Assembly (NCBI RefSeq): GCF_030052815.1
Contig: NC_079495.1
Location: 116,910,194-116,974,193, forward strand
Length of the DNA stretch: 64,000 nt
Source: Hevea brasiliensis
Lineage: Eukaryota > Streptophyta > Magnoliopsida > Malpighiales > Euphorbiaceae
Reading direction: 5' to 3'
Shown here: positions 47,601 to 57,435 of the stretch, in pieces
Layout: each line of letters begins with the position of its first letter
Numbering within the stretch: position 1 is the first letter of the stretch
Notes under the pieces: generated by a model
What the model saw: the letters and a program-made list of their open reading frames with translations, nothing else
The model's database searches: none
What the model was told of the DNA's origin: nothing
Position numbers and translations under genes: made by a program

Positions 47601-48400
47601 TTAATTGTGTATCACTAAGTGAAATACTCAGTGATAGTTTCTTTATGCTGTCGTAGATAAAGAGAAAGGCGAGGCAGTAGAGTAAGCTACTTGTAGCTGT
47701 ATTTTGGGTGCTGTGTTTGGATTATCCTTGGGTATAATAGATACACCCACTGTAAATTTATTTTGATATAAATTAGTCTATATTTATATAAAAGACCAAT
47801 GAGCACTTGTATAAATGGATTTGTACTGGTATTGTCGACACCATAATTTGGCCGATCCCCAGAATCAATAAATTTCGAAACTGATCCCTAGCACTAAGTC
47901 TCCATTTGCCAGCCAATTACATTTTCAATCTCTCTCTACCGAACAATCACATTTTCGACCTCTCCTCGAAAGGAATCAAACCAATACTAAGTCCCCATGT
48001 CACTTAAAGCCTTACCGATCTGTCAAACCAATTGTCAAATCTCCTGAATAGTCAATTACATTCCCTATCTCTCTCGTCAGACGAAACTGAACCAATACTA
48101 GATCTTCATTTTAAAAGTTTAGGAATAATCAAGTTACGGTTCCAATCCGGTTTAATGGCGATCCCGATCTTAAGTACTCAAGCCAAATTTCCAATTTTAA
48201 ATTAAGTCCTGTTTAGCGTTAGTTCCCTGCCGATCTCATGCTTATGGTGTTTTCTGACCTCATACACTTAGATTAATAATCAACTTTAGTTGTTTTAATA
48301 TGCTCAGACAATCAAGCGCTTAAGTAATTTAGAGATTTTCCAATCACATCCATTCACTGAACAAAAAGCGAGTTTCATTTCATATTAAAGTTTGTACAAG

Positions 48401-50263
48401 TCATTTGGCTGGAGGATCACCCCCAGCCTGATCTACATTTTGCTCATTTTCTCTCTCGCCCTCAGCCTCCTCCTCGCTATCCTCACCCTCGTCCTGGGGA
48501 GCCAGATCTACCATCCAAGAGAAGTCCTCTTCGGGGTACCGATTTTTAAGCTCGGCCAGGAGATCCCTGTGAGCATTCACATAAGCGCCGGCTTCCCTTG
48601 TCACTGCCTCTTCCTCTTTTGCTTTGAGCTCCTTAGTGAGCTGAGCAACTTCACCAGCCCGGAGCGCCTGAATCTCCTCAAGAACACGATCTCGCTCGGC
48701 TAGAACACGAGCTTGCTCGACCAGCTTGTCCTCGTAGAACTTCATCTGCCCCTCAATTTCAGATATGTAGTTCTGAGTGGATGAGAGTTGGGATCGGAGG
48801 GAAGCTACTTCATGAACCATCTTCTTAACCTCCTTACCCAGGCTGTGAGCCTTCTCCCGGACGATGTGCTGATTCACCAAGCACTCCACGTTCAGGCTCA
48901 TGGATCGGGTCAGGATATCATCAAGGTTGTCCGGAGACAGCCTGTCCCGATCCTCCCGAAGGCAAATAGAAGCACCCAGGACTTTAACCAAACTCGGATT
49001 CTCCCCAGCAGTTCAGTTCTTCTCCAAGGAATGGATAAGCACTTGAGCACCGCGGGAGAGGGTTCGTGTGGTAGGTTGAGAAGGACCCCCTTCCGCACCT
49101 GAAGCGACTGGAGGAGCTGGAAGCGGCTCTTCTTGGCGAGGAGGAGATCGGATCACTTCTACCTCGGGGATCGGCTGCCCCGAAGGTTGATATGAGCCCC
49201 CTTGTATCTCTTCAGTCTCATGCCTGGGCGTCTAGAGCAGTTCGGATCGCTTCATCTCCCGCACCTTCTAGGAGACTTCTCTCTTTCTCTTCCGGCTCTC
49301 CTTGGAGGCTTCGCTGCTTGCCATACCTGCACAAAAAAGAGCTCAGTGAGATCGCTAAGGTCCAAAGGTCTGAGATATAGAAAATACCGATGCCGAGGTC
49401 AGAGAGCTGAAGCCCGCGATCTTCGCCCGTGATCAACTCCATTGTCCAGTGATGCAGTTCGGCAGTCACTGCATCCAGACAAGAAAACCTCTCTTTGCCC
49501 GCCTGATCTTTTAGCTCCATCACCATCAGGCCCTCTTCTCTATTTAAGGTGATGCGCTTTGGAAGCACAGGGCCCTGATGCAGCCAGCTACGAGGGAAGC
49601 CTTTAAAGCCATTCAGAATTTTACTCCTAAGGATAAAGAAGCGGTTCTTCCAATTCTTCAGGGAGGAGGGCAGATCGGTAAAAAGCCCACTATGGGGTTT
49701 CACCTGAAAGAACCAATACTCGTCGTCCTTTCGATGAGTTAATCTATGTAGTTCGGCGAATACCTTAGCTGTGGGTCGGAGTCCCTTAGCTCGGCATAGG
49801 CCTCGGAAGGCTACTAAGATCCGCCACGAGTTCGGGTGAACTTGAGCGATGCACACTTGGTGATATTTTAAAACTTCCTTGAAGAAGTCGTCCAAAGGGA
49901 ACCGTAGACCGGCTTTTAATTGCTCTTCGTATACTATAATCATATCATTCCCTTCGAAGAAGTGATCGGCTCGGATATCGCCGTGACACCGGATGAGTTC
50001 GAAGGAATCAGGATGAATGTTGTATTCCTGGCTGAACGATTGTAGGTTGGTTTCTTGAAGAACTGATGGTAGCTCATCCATGGGAAGATTTTTCCTCCCT
50101 GAAGAAGGTACAGGCCTTGATGGTGCTGCTTGCCCTAGAGCTGGAACAGGGACCCTAGAAGGTTAAGGTCGCACGCTTGGTCCGACCACCTCCACTTCAT
50201 CAGATGACCACGAGATCTAAACGGAAGGGGGGCTTGCCGCTCTCTGACCCTCGGCGCCGTTCA
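48401..50263 (-). pseudogene. Transposase_28-like antisense ORF with coiled-coil tail
   Basis: A better-preserved relative of 4862-10269. From ATG 50263 (MNGAEGQRAAS) there are two in-frame stops, then 287 open codons from 50081 to 49218. These include a globular domain with YEEQLKAGLRFPLDDFFKEV, VHPNSWRILVAFRGLC and WFFQVKPHSGLF. A 61 bp intron is likely (donor ATCG|GTATTT at 49387, acceptor TTGTGCAG|GTATGG ending at 49327); the related copy has an acceptor at the same place. The second part (48991-48401) is a coiled coil rich in Glu/Lys/Leu, ending with AELKNRYPEEDFSWMVDL and an acidic tail. Stops and frame changes between parts make it a pseudogene. The function of this family is unknown to me. 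Confidence 0.7.
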
Positions 50264-50420
50264 TTTTCAAAGGAAACAAGAAATTTAAACTAAAAGAAGG
50301 ATCAAAACCATTACCGGAGTCTGATCGGTGTCGAAAGAACTTGAGGAAACGAGAGAATTTTGAAGTTGTTCGCGAGAGACTGAAAATGACATAAGGGAGC
50401 AACTGGCCAACCCCCACCCC

Positions 50421-50428
50421 TATTTATA
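50421..50428 (-). promoter_or_regulatory. TATA box of the antisense ORF
   Basis: The minus strand reads TATAAATAGGGGTGG, a textbook plant TATA box, about 160 bp upstream of ATG 50263. It implies that the ORF had its own promoter, facing the LTR promoter at 51995. Confidence 0.65.
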
Positions 50429-50697
50429 CTCGTCCGAGCATTTAATGCTCACGATGTTCCAGGTAATGCATCGGTTAGCGGGACTCACCAGCTGTTCTGA
50501 CACGTCTCACGAATATTCCAAAATTCCATAAGGAGAGATCGGCTAGTTAGGGATCGGCTAATTAAGGCAAATGTTTGGAAGTGCGGATCGAATGAGGGCT
50601 GTTCAGTTGGAAACCAGATCGGATAAACACACTAGAGATCGGAGAATAATCAATAATAATAAAGTGATAATTGACAAAATAAATTTTATTTCTAAAA

Positions 50698-50840
50698 GGT
50701 CAAATTACATCATTTGGGCGATCTCTGGAGATCAGATTACATTAAAGGTCTAATTACATCATTTGGGCGATCTCTAGAGATCGGATTACATTAAAGGTCT
50801 GATTACATCATAAGAGCGATCTTTAGAGATCGGTGGAACA
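50698..50840. repeat. ~54 bp tandem repeat, about 2.5 copies
   Basis: The unit contains GGTCTAATTACATCATTTGG, then GCGATCTCTAGAGATCGGAT. The GATCTCTAGAGATC part is itself palindromic. It lies upstream of the antisense ORF promoter. Confidence 0.8.
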
Positions 50841-51994
50841 TCCTATCTAAAAGGCCTATGTCAAAGCCTAGTCTCATGGCTGAGTCAAAAGATGTGTTTG
50901 ACCAGGAGACCGGCTGGGGGGACTATGACTCTCATGAGAATGAGAGAGGTCGTCATCAAAGTTACCGCTCGAAACTGAGCTGCTGTCGGAACACCCAGTG
51001 TGGAGAAAAGCCAAATGAACGCCAAAGAGCAGTCACCGGTGTTGAGGGGAATATTAGCAGTCTTCTCGCCCGAAATCAGTTCGCCGATTATATAGGGCGA
51101 ATGATTCGAGATCGGCACGATCGAAGTCCTCAATCCAGATCGGTTAATTAGTCCAGTTCTCTCACTATCATCAGATGAGGTCATCATGATTTTTCGATCA
51201 CCGGGATCGTAAATTTTCAGGCAAGGAACAAAGAGGGCAACCGGAAAAAGATTAAAAGCGGTCATCTTGTCCGGGATTGTTGCCAAAGCAGCTAGAACAG
51301 GAAAATGAGGAGATTAGGGGAGAAAGTCAAATGAGGTAGGGCTTCCCGGTTGAAGGTATATATATAGGAAAATTTGAGCATTTATTGCAAGCAGAAAACG
51401 AAGCGGACGCCTCGAGAATTGAGGGAAATAAATGCTTTGACTGGACCGAACCCGATAAAAAGGAAGACCGGTGTGGTAAAGATCGGTAAAAGGGAGACCG
51501 GCATGAAAGATATGAAAAGAGCGTGTTAGGAAGATCGGAAAAGAAAGGAGGCCGGATAGCAAAAAGAATAAGACAGCTCCTGCTGATTATCGTCATAATC
51601 AGGGCCGAGGTAGTTAAAGCGTCACAAATGAAATCTCCACCGCACGCCCCAGAATCGCCCGCATTACTGACATGTGCCAGAGTACGTCAGGACAGCGCTG
51701 TACATCCTAATATCCACCTTTGATCTTACTTGTAAGGACGAGCTCGGAGGCCTTGGATCGAAGAAGAAAACGACAAGATCAGCGCCTTTCACTCCTAGCC
51801 CTCGGATCGCTCTTGACGAGAAATTTTGGGCCGTCAGATTAGAAGAGAGAAAAGGACAAATACTCCGGAAGGGATCTCAGTCGTCCGTTCTGATTCTCTT
51901 TAATTCCCGAACCCTTAGATCATGTCCTTCAAAATCTTAACCCTCCATCTCCCTCAAAACAGATCCTGACCCTCCATGGGGAGCACCTGGTTCC

Positions 51995-52002
51995 TATAAA
52001 TA
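51995..52002 (+). promoter_or_regulatory. LTR promoter TATA box (plus strand)
   Basis: CCTATAAATACC sits before a region lacking ORFs, as expected for the U3-R boundary of the Tat-like LTR. The other Tat-like LTR has CCTATAAATACC near 34331. Confidence 0.55.
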
Positions 52003-53027
52003 CCTGCATGAAAAACTGTTCAAAAAAAGGAAAAATAGTGAATATAGCGGAAGGACTCTGAAACTTAATTCAGCTCGTTACTCTGCTATTTTTGAAGCTT
52101 TCATAAGAAAAACTTTTGAAACCAGTTTTCTGAAGTATTTTCTTGCAAAGGATTTCTGAATACTGAAACTCTCCATTTTCAGTTCGTTCATTATCCTGTG
52201 ACACTCTCACTTTCTGTCTATGTTATCTTTATTCCCACTTCCGTTGACCAAGCTCAACTTCGTTCATACTTGGTTATAATTTTGATCGGACTGCATTTTA
52301 ACAAGGTATTCTTCATTTCAAGGCGAACCTTAGTCTTTAGGTTACCAGCCCGCGGCCCCCATTACATTCTGTGATCCCATAGTTAGTTCAATAGATCCGA
52401 CTCCCCACAGGTGAGTGTTCATATTGCTTTTTTTTTATTAAGTGCTCGCTCTTATTTTACGTATTTCCTTTATTCTTTATATATATAATTTTCTCCAAGT
52501 TTATATTGCGCTAAAGAACACGAAGAAGGTCATTCTCGAGTTTACTTCCCTGTTGACCAGTCCATTCTTTTTATTAGTCTTTGTTATTCCTGAACGTAAG
52601 TCTTCCAGTCCCGAGTAGCATATAAGTGGTCGGATAAAATGTAGGTAACTGTGTCTTAAGGGTCTCTTTAAAACAATGAAAGGTCTAAACAATAAGTCGG
52701 GAAAATAGTAAGGCCGAATCACTAGAATAATGCAAAAAACAATTGAGTAAGACGACACAAGGCAGAGTAAAACCGAACCTTAAGATAGATAAATGGGATA
52801 GATCGGGTATCAAAAGGTACTGGTAAGGCGACCACATAGGAAGGTCGGAAAATTCGGTTTGGTATCTCCTGACTAGTTACAAGGTACCAATGAGTTAAAA
52901 GAAGCCTAATTCCGAGCCCCTGCATCTTTAAATGCCAAAACCCTTAGTTCTAGGATTTCGTGACGGGTAGCTGTAATCAAGTTTCGAGAGATCGGAAAAG
53001 TCCTTATCCAATCCCTATTAAAATAAA

Positions 53028-53505
53028 AGAGATCGGAGGAGAGTTCTTATCCGATTCTCAATCTAAAATTTTAACAAGTATTTAAAAGAGATCGGAGGAG
53101 AGTTCTTAACCGATTCTCACTTAAAATTTTAATAAATATTTAAAAAGGAGATCGGAGGAGAGTTCTTATCCGATTCTCAATCTAAAATTCTAACAAATAT
53201 TTAAAGGAGATCGGGGGAGAGTTCTTATCCGATTCTCAATCTAAAATTCTAACAAATATTTAAAGGAGATCGGAGGAGAGTTCTTATCCGGTTCTCACTT
53301 AAAAATTTTAACAAATATTTAAAGGAGATCGGAGGAGAGTTCTTATCCAGTTCTCACTCAAAAATTTTAACAAATTTTTAAAAAGAGATCGGAGGAGAGT
53401 TCTTATCCGATTCTCAAGCTTAAAATTTTAATAAATATTTAAAGGAGATCGGAGGAGAGTTCTTATCCGATTCCCAAATTAAATTTTAACAAATACGTAA
53501 GATGA
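53028..53505. repeat. ~58 bp tandem repeat, eight copies
   Basis: Each unit contains GAGATCGGAGGAGAGTTCTT, then ATCCGATTCTCA, then an AT-rich half ending AACAAATATTTAAA. The units are 55-62 bp long and 85-95% alike by eye. They lie about 400 bp from the LTR right end and include inverted GATCGGA/TCCGAT pieces, so each unit can form a small hairpin. Confidence 0.9.
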
Positions 53506-54330
53506 TTCCCCCTGAAGTAAAATTAATACGCAACAGCAACTCACTAAGGTTGTCTCATTTACTTATGTATCTGGATAATCCAGATTAGTGAAAAATCAAA
53601 CATTCCTTTCAGTTAAAAGGATTAACATTTCCATTCAAACCCTCCTAACTATGAAGAACGTGAAGTTAAATCTGCTTACCCTCGTTGAGGTACGAGGTGG
53701 GGTGCCTAACACCTTCCCCACCCGTTTACGGACCCCGAACCTAGAATCTCTGTTTTTGAAGTGGTTTTATTTTAACTTACTTTCACGAATGATTTTCTTT
53801 AATTTCCCTCAAAATTAAAGTGGCGACTCCTCACTTTTCCCACTTCGGTGAGTGTTCGTCCAGGCGACCGCAAAACACCTTGCGACAGGTATTTGTTATC
53901 TTTTGGTTGTAAGTTTGTATAAGAATATTTATTTTGATTTGTGTATGAGATAAGTACATTTGCTTGGTGTTGGTTGAATGAAAGGAGATGATATGAGTTT
54001 GATTGAGTTCAAATTGTGTATGATATATTTTTATAAATTGATTTTTAATAGGTTTGAAGAACTGTTTTTATATAGTTTAAACTAGTACTATGCAAAATTT
54101 CTGTAAAATTTTAAAAATGCTAATTTAATTTTAAATCAATTTTATGGTATATATTTAACTCCAAGACGCTTTACTATTTCTTTTATCCTTATTTTTCACT
54201 TAAAAATGAAATGGAATTGTTTTTAAATCTCTTGTAATATATTTAATAAGTTATCGGTAGACGGAGTTCGGTAATTCATTAGGTATACTATGGGATCATG
54301 TTATACTTTATAGAGGGATAAGGTGTGACA

Positions 54331-54559
54331 GTGGCAGTGTTAGTCTATTTTGAGAAAATTTTCAAATGTAGGGTATTTAAGAAAAAAATTTTTGCAAATT
54401 GAGGGTGAGAAGAAATTTAGCCACTATGATTGGCTAACAATGGACGGTAGATTGTTTGCCATTTTAAGTGGTGAACAATATGTGCTTTCACGCAATTTTT
54501 TTTTTTTTTTTTGTTTATTGCTTGTTACATGTAAAATTATTAAAAATATTTTTATGTTT
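54331..54559. other. Flank between LTR-6 and Tat-associated copy 2
   Basis: The first 20 or so bases resemble the CHX20 upstream region at about 28210; the rest is AT-rich DNA with an 18-base T run. I see no gene here. Confidence 0.4.
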
Positions 54560-54856
54560 GAGAAAATTATGAAAAAAATTATAGTTGGATTACAATATTC
54601 TTAATTTTTCTAACATAGAAAGTTTTTATTTTTAATGCACAAATAGAGTTGGCATTAAAAAATATTATTTTATTGTGTTTTACTTCTGGTATTATGAAAA
54701 AAATATTTTTACACATCAAAAAAATATGAAAAAGTTATTTTTGAGTTTATTATAATATTCTTTATTTTTCCGTCATAAAAGTTTTTATCTTTAAAGCAAG
54801 AATAATTTAGACCCCAAAAATATTATTTTCCCAATTTAATATGACATTAAAAAATT

Positions 54857-55302
54857 CACCAAAAGAAAGATGTGGACTAGCGATGAATTTTTTTGTTGCT
54901 AATCCATAAAAATCTCTTGCTAAATGACATAGCAATGGATTTGCACCCGATTTCTATTTGTTGTAGTAAGTCTCGTTACTAATTCACTTAATAATGGATT
55001 TTAACTTCTGTTGCAATTAGCAATGGATAATTCTGTTGCTAATAGCAAAAAACAAAGTTTTATATTGCTAATTTAACTAACTTAAATAAATATAAAAATT
55101 AGCAAAAAAAATAATCCATTGCTATTTGTAACCAATGTAGCAACATATTTCCGTTGCTAATTACAACTGATTTATAATCCGTCACTAATTTGATTGTTAT
55201 TTAATATTATCAATTTAAATATTAAATTTTAATATTAAAAATTTAAAATTAAAATTCAAAATTTTAATATTATAATTGATTTATAAATTTTTTTTAGTAG
55301 TG
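54857..55302. mobile_element. CACTA-like non-autonomous element, copy 2
   Basis: Same element and position as 3126-3574, with the left end mutated to CACCAAAAG. It was therefore present before the host segment was copied. Confidence 0.45.
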
Positions 55303-55955
55303 AACCCTGCAACCAACTAGATCACAAAGAAGACCATGGTTTGAGGGTCATACTTGTAGTGTGGGGAGTGCAAGGATGTCAAAATGACAAACAATATGTG
55401 CGAGGGTCATACTTCTTGGAAAATATTTTTTGCATTTTCTAGTATTTGGGACACTTAGAAAATAAGTCAATGAAAAATATTTTTGTAGTATGTAAATAAG
55501 GTAACATGTAATTTTTAGTTTTAATTTACTTAAATTAGATACAAACATACATTGTCCATTTAAGTATTTAACTTCAGCTATTGAATGATTGAGGGATTAT
55601 ATAAGGAAGAAGAAGGAGGGTAGTTGATGCTCGTGAGCTTTAACAGTCCAATCCTAATGCCACGTAGACCTGTAAAAAGGAAAATGTGAGATGGGTGGCT
55701 CTCTAACAAGCCACTCTAACAATCATTTCAAAGAACTAGATGTTAAAGAATAAAGAAGGATTGTGATTGGTTTGAGAATGATGAGTATGTGTACCTTCTT
55801 TCTCGTCTTTCTTCAATATTTATAGGCTTTTCACAATTAGACATTGCTAGAATTATGAAGGTGATCTCAGATAGATAGGCCAAGATAGCCTATTACTAAT
55901 CTAGCAATATTCTGCTTGATGTTTCCTTTGTTCGGTCATGGTTTTGCTCAGCCTG

Positions 55956-56645
55956 TGTAACGGCTCCACCATCGTTCAAGGTTGCACGCGGAGCGACTCT
56001 GATACCACAAATGTAACAGCCCGGCCCACTAGTGATATTATCCGCTCTGGGCCGAAGCCCTCACGGTTTTAAAACGCGTCACTAGGGGTTACGAATCACC
56101 AACTTATAAACCCAGCATCTCTCCAGTGTTTTGTTGATGTGGGATTTGCCTAGGGTGTTACAATCCACCCCTCTTATGGGACTCAGCGTCCTCGCTGAGG
56201 TTTGCCCACCATCGTTTAAGGTTGCACGCGGAGCGACTCTGATACCACAAATGTAACAGCCCGGCTCACAAGTGATATTGTCCGCTCTGGGCCGAAGCCC
56301 TCATGGTTTTAAAATGCGTCATTAGGGGTTACGAACCACCAACTTATAAACCCAGCATCTCTCCCGTGTTTTGTCGATGTGGGATTTGCCTAGGGTGTTA
56401 CAATTTTGTGGTATCAGAGTTGCTCCGCGTGCAACCTTGAGCGATGGTGGTGCAAACCTTAGCGAGGACGCTAAGTCCCATAAGGGGGGTGGATTGTAAC
56501 ACCCTAGGCAAATCCCACATCAACAAAACACGGGAGAGATGCTGGGTTTATAAGTTGGTGGTTCGTAACCCCTAGTGACGCATTTTAAAACTGTGAGGGC
56601 TTCGGCCCAAAGCGGACAATATCACTAGTGGGCCGAGCCATTACA
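55956..56645. mobile_element. Rearranged TRIM with three LTRs
   Basis: A terminal-repeat retrotransposon in miniature. There are three 151 bp LTRs: 56012-56162 and 56252-56402 on the minus strand and 56495-56645 on the plus strand. Internal segments are 55956-56011 and 56163-56251 (minus) and 56403-56494 (plus). Each internal segment has the initiator-Met primer site (TGGTATCAGAG) next to an LTR, and the full ones have a purine tract (AAGGGGGGTGGA and a variant). The flanks GCCTG (55951-55955) and ACCTG (56646-56650) are a 5 bp duplication with one change; copy 1 of the host segment has the empty site. No ORF, as usual for TRIMs. Confidence 0.85.
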
Positions 56646-56953
56646 ACCTGTTGGGCAAGCAAAAGCATTATCTGATTTGGACCGTGTTCTGCTCGAGTCG
56701 GCTTTGTTTGGTTTGGGTCAAGCTGATCTTCATTTGTTCTTTTCTTGAATGTTGACATTTTGACCGCTGGGTTTGTAACACCCTCACCATAGGTAGTCAG
56801 TACGTTCTACTGTTCCAATGACTAATGTCTGTTCGGACAGCTAGGATGTCTAGAACTATACTTAAAAAATAGTGAGAAGGCATAAAATGTTGGAATACAT
56901 GATAAGAGAATACAAGAAAAATTAAGAGAAAATAAAGAAAATGAAATGCGACT

Positions 56954-57005
56954 AGGTTAAATGAGCCGGAACCACAGCGATGGGTGACCGCATCGGGAAG
57001 TCACT
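56954..57005 (+). promoter_or_regulatory. 5S rRNA-like internal-promoter module in LTR-7
   Basis: 180 bp from the LTR start: AGGTTAAATGAGCCGG, then CAGCGATGGGTGACC, then ATCGGGAAGTCAC. The C-box-like part GATGGGTGACC and GGGAAGTC is identical to plant 5S rRNA as I recall it. Confidence 0.6.
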
Positions 57006-57427
57006 ACATAGACAGTTGATGACCCTAAGACTACGGGGAACCCTAGGAAATAATTTTTGGGACCTAATTAAAGGTCTATTGAGGTATAATTGACATTAAA
57101 AATATCAAAGAAAATTTAGTTAATCGGTATAGATAAAAAAACAAAAATTAAAGGAACCAGTGGATCAGGGATTAATCGGTATTACCAAAAAGGTTTGACT
57201 ATGAACCGAAGAAGGGCATTTTGGTCATTTGACACCTAGAGTTGACTTTTGACCTAAATGTCCATTAAAAATAAGTGATATTAAATTTTGAAAATTCCAT
57301 AAAAAAATAAAATTACATGTATCAAGTAATTAAAGTAAATATGGGGGGTGTAAATTGAAATATAAAAACTTGATTATTATAATAATTTATTGATTATTAT
57401 AATAATATATTAATTATTAGTGGGGGG

Positions 57428-57435
57428 TATAAAAG
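57428..57435 (+). promoter_or_regulatory. TATA box of LTR-7
   Basis: TATAAAAG preceded by a G run, 654 bp from the LTR start. LTR-8 has TATATAAAG at 61198, 640 bp from its start, followed by a similar GAGGACA stretch. A transcript would begin about 30 bp further on and meet the donor at 57682. Confidence 0.6.

Larger units (their letters stand above)
47833..53887 (+). mobile_element. LTR-bounded Tat-like element with antisense ORF, no gag-pol
   Basis: Begins TGTCGACACC, ends CTTGCGACA and is flanked by a perfect GGTAT duplication (47828-47832 and 53888-53892) inside LTR-6. Its left half carries a minus-strand Transposase_28-like pseudogene (50263-48401). Its right half has a plus-strand TATA box (51995-52002), tandem repeats and the Tat-like blocks GGGGTGCCTAACACCTTCCC (about 53700) and TGGCGACTCC (about 53821). 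I find no gag or pol and no second copy of the left end. It is either one 6 kb LTR containing the ORF or an internally deleted element. Confidence 0.7.
44401..54330 (+). mobile_element. Long LTR split by a nested element (LTR-6)
   Basis: Starts TGTAACACCC, ends AAGGTGTGACA and is flanked by a perfect GTGGC duplication (44396-44400 and 54331-54335). Without the nested 47833-53887 element it is about 3.87 kb. It shows a weak 5S-like module (44572-44621), TATA-like TATATAAG near 45006, donor TAGAG|GTAAGT at 45267, a 61 bp micro-exon-like block 46778-46838, an imperfect hairpin 47615-47631 and the acceptor-like GCTGTCGTAG near 47656. It separates the CHX20 pseudogene from its former promoter. Confidence 0.88.
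54560..56773. mobile_element. Tat-associated 3' segment, copy 2
   Basis: Collinear with 2833-4430, sharing the CACTA-like element, the AACCCTGCAACCAACTAGAT block and the CTGATTTGGACCGTGTTCTG block. It differs by a TRIM insertion (55956-56645) and is cut at 56774 by LTR-7. The antisense ORF that follows in copy 1 would lie beyond LTR-7, outside the window. Confidence 0.7.

Noticed and set aside
53028..53505. CRISPR-like array
   Set aside because: The repeats are head-to-tail 58 bp units without unique spacers, in a plant retrotransposon; a simple tandem repeat.
54350..54604. 84-codon plus-strand frame
   Set aside because: Made of T-run and AT-rich translation (FFFFFCLLL), crosses into the copy 2 segment, and is not kept in copy 1.
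55990..56012. Possible tRNA-like sequence (GATACCACAAAT and inverse copies)
   Set aside because: It is the retrotransposon primer-binding site, the complement of a tRNA 3' end, not a tRNA gene.
56954..57005. A genuine 5S rRNA gene
   Set aside because: Only the internal-promoter-like part is present, and the flanking stems of 5S rRNA are missing; hence a 5S-like module, not an rRNA gene.
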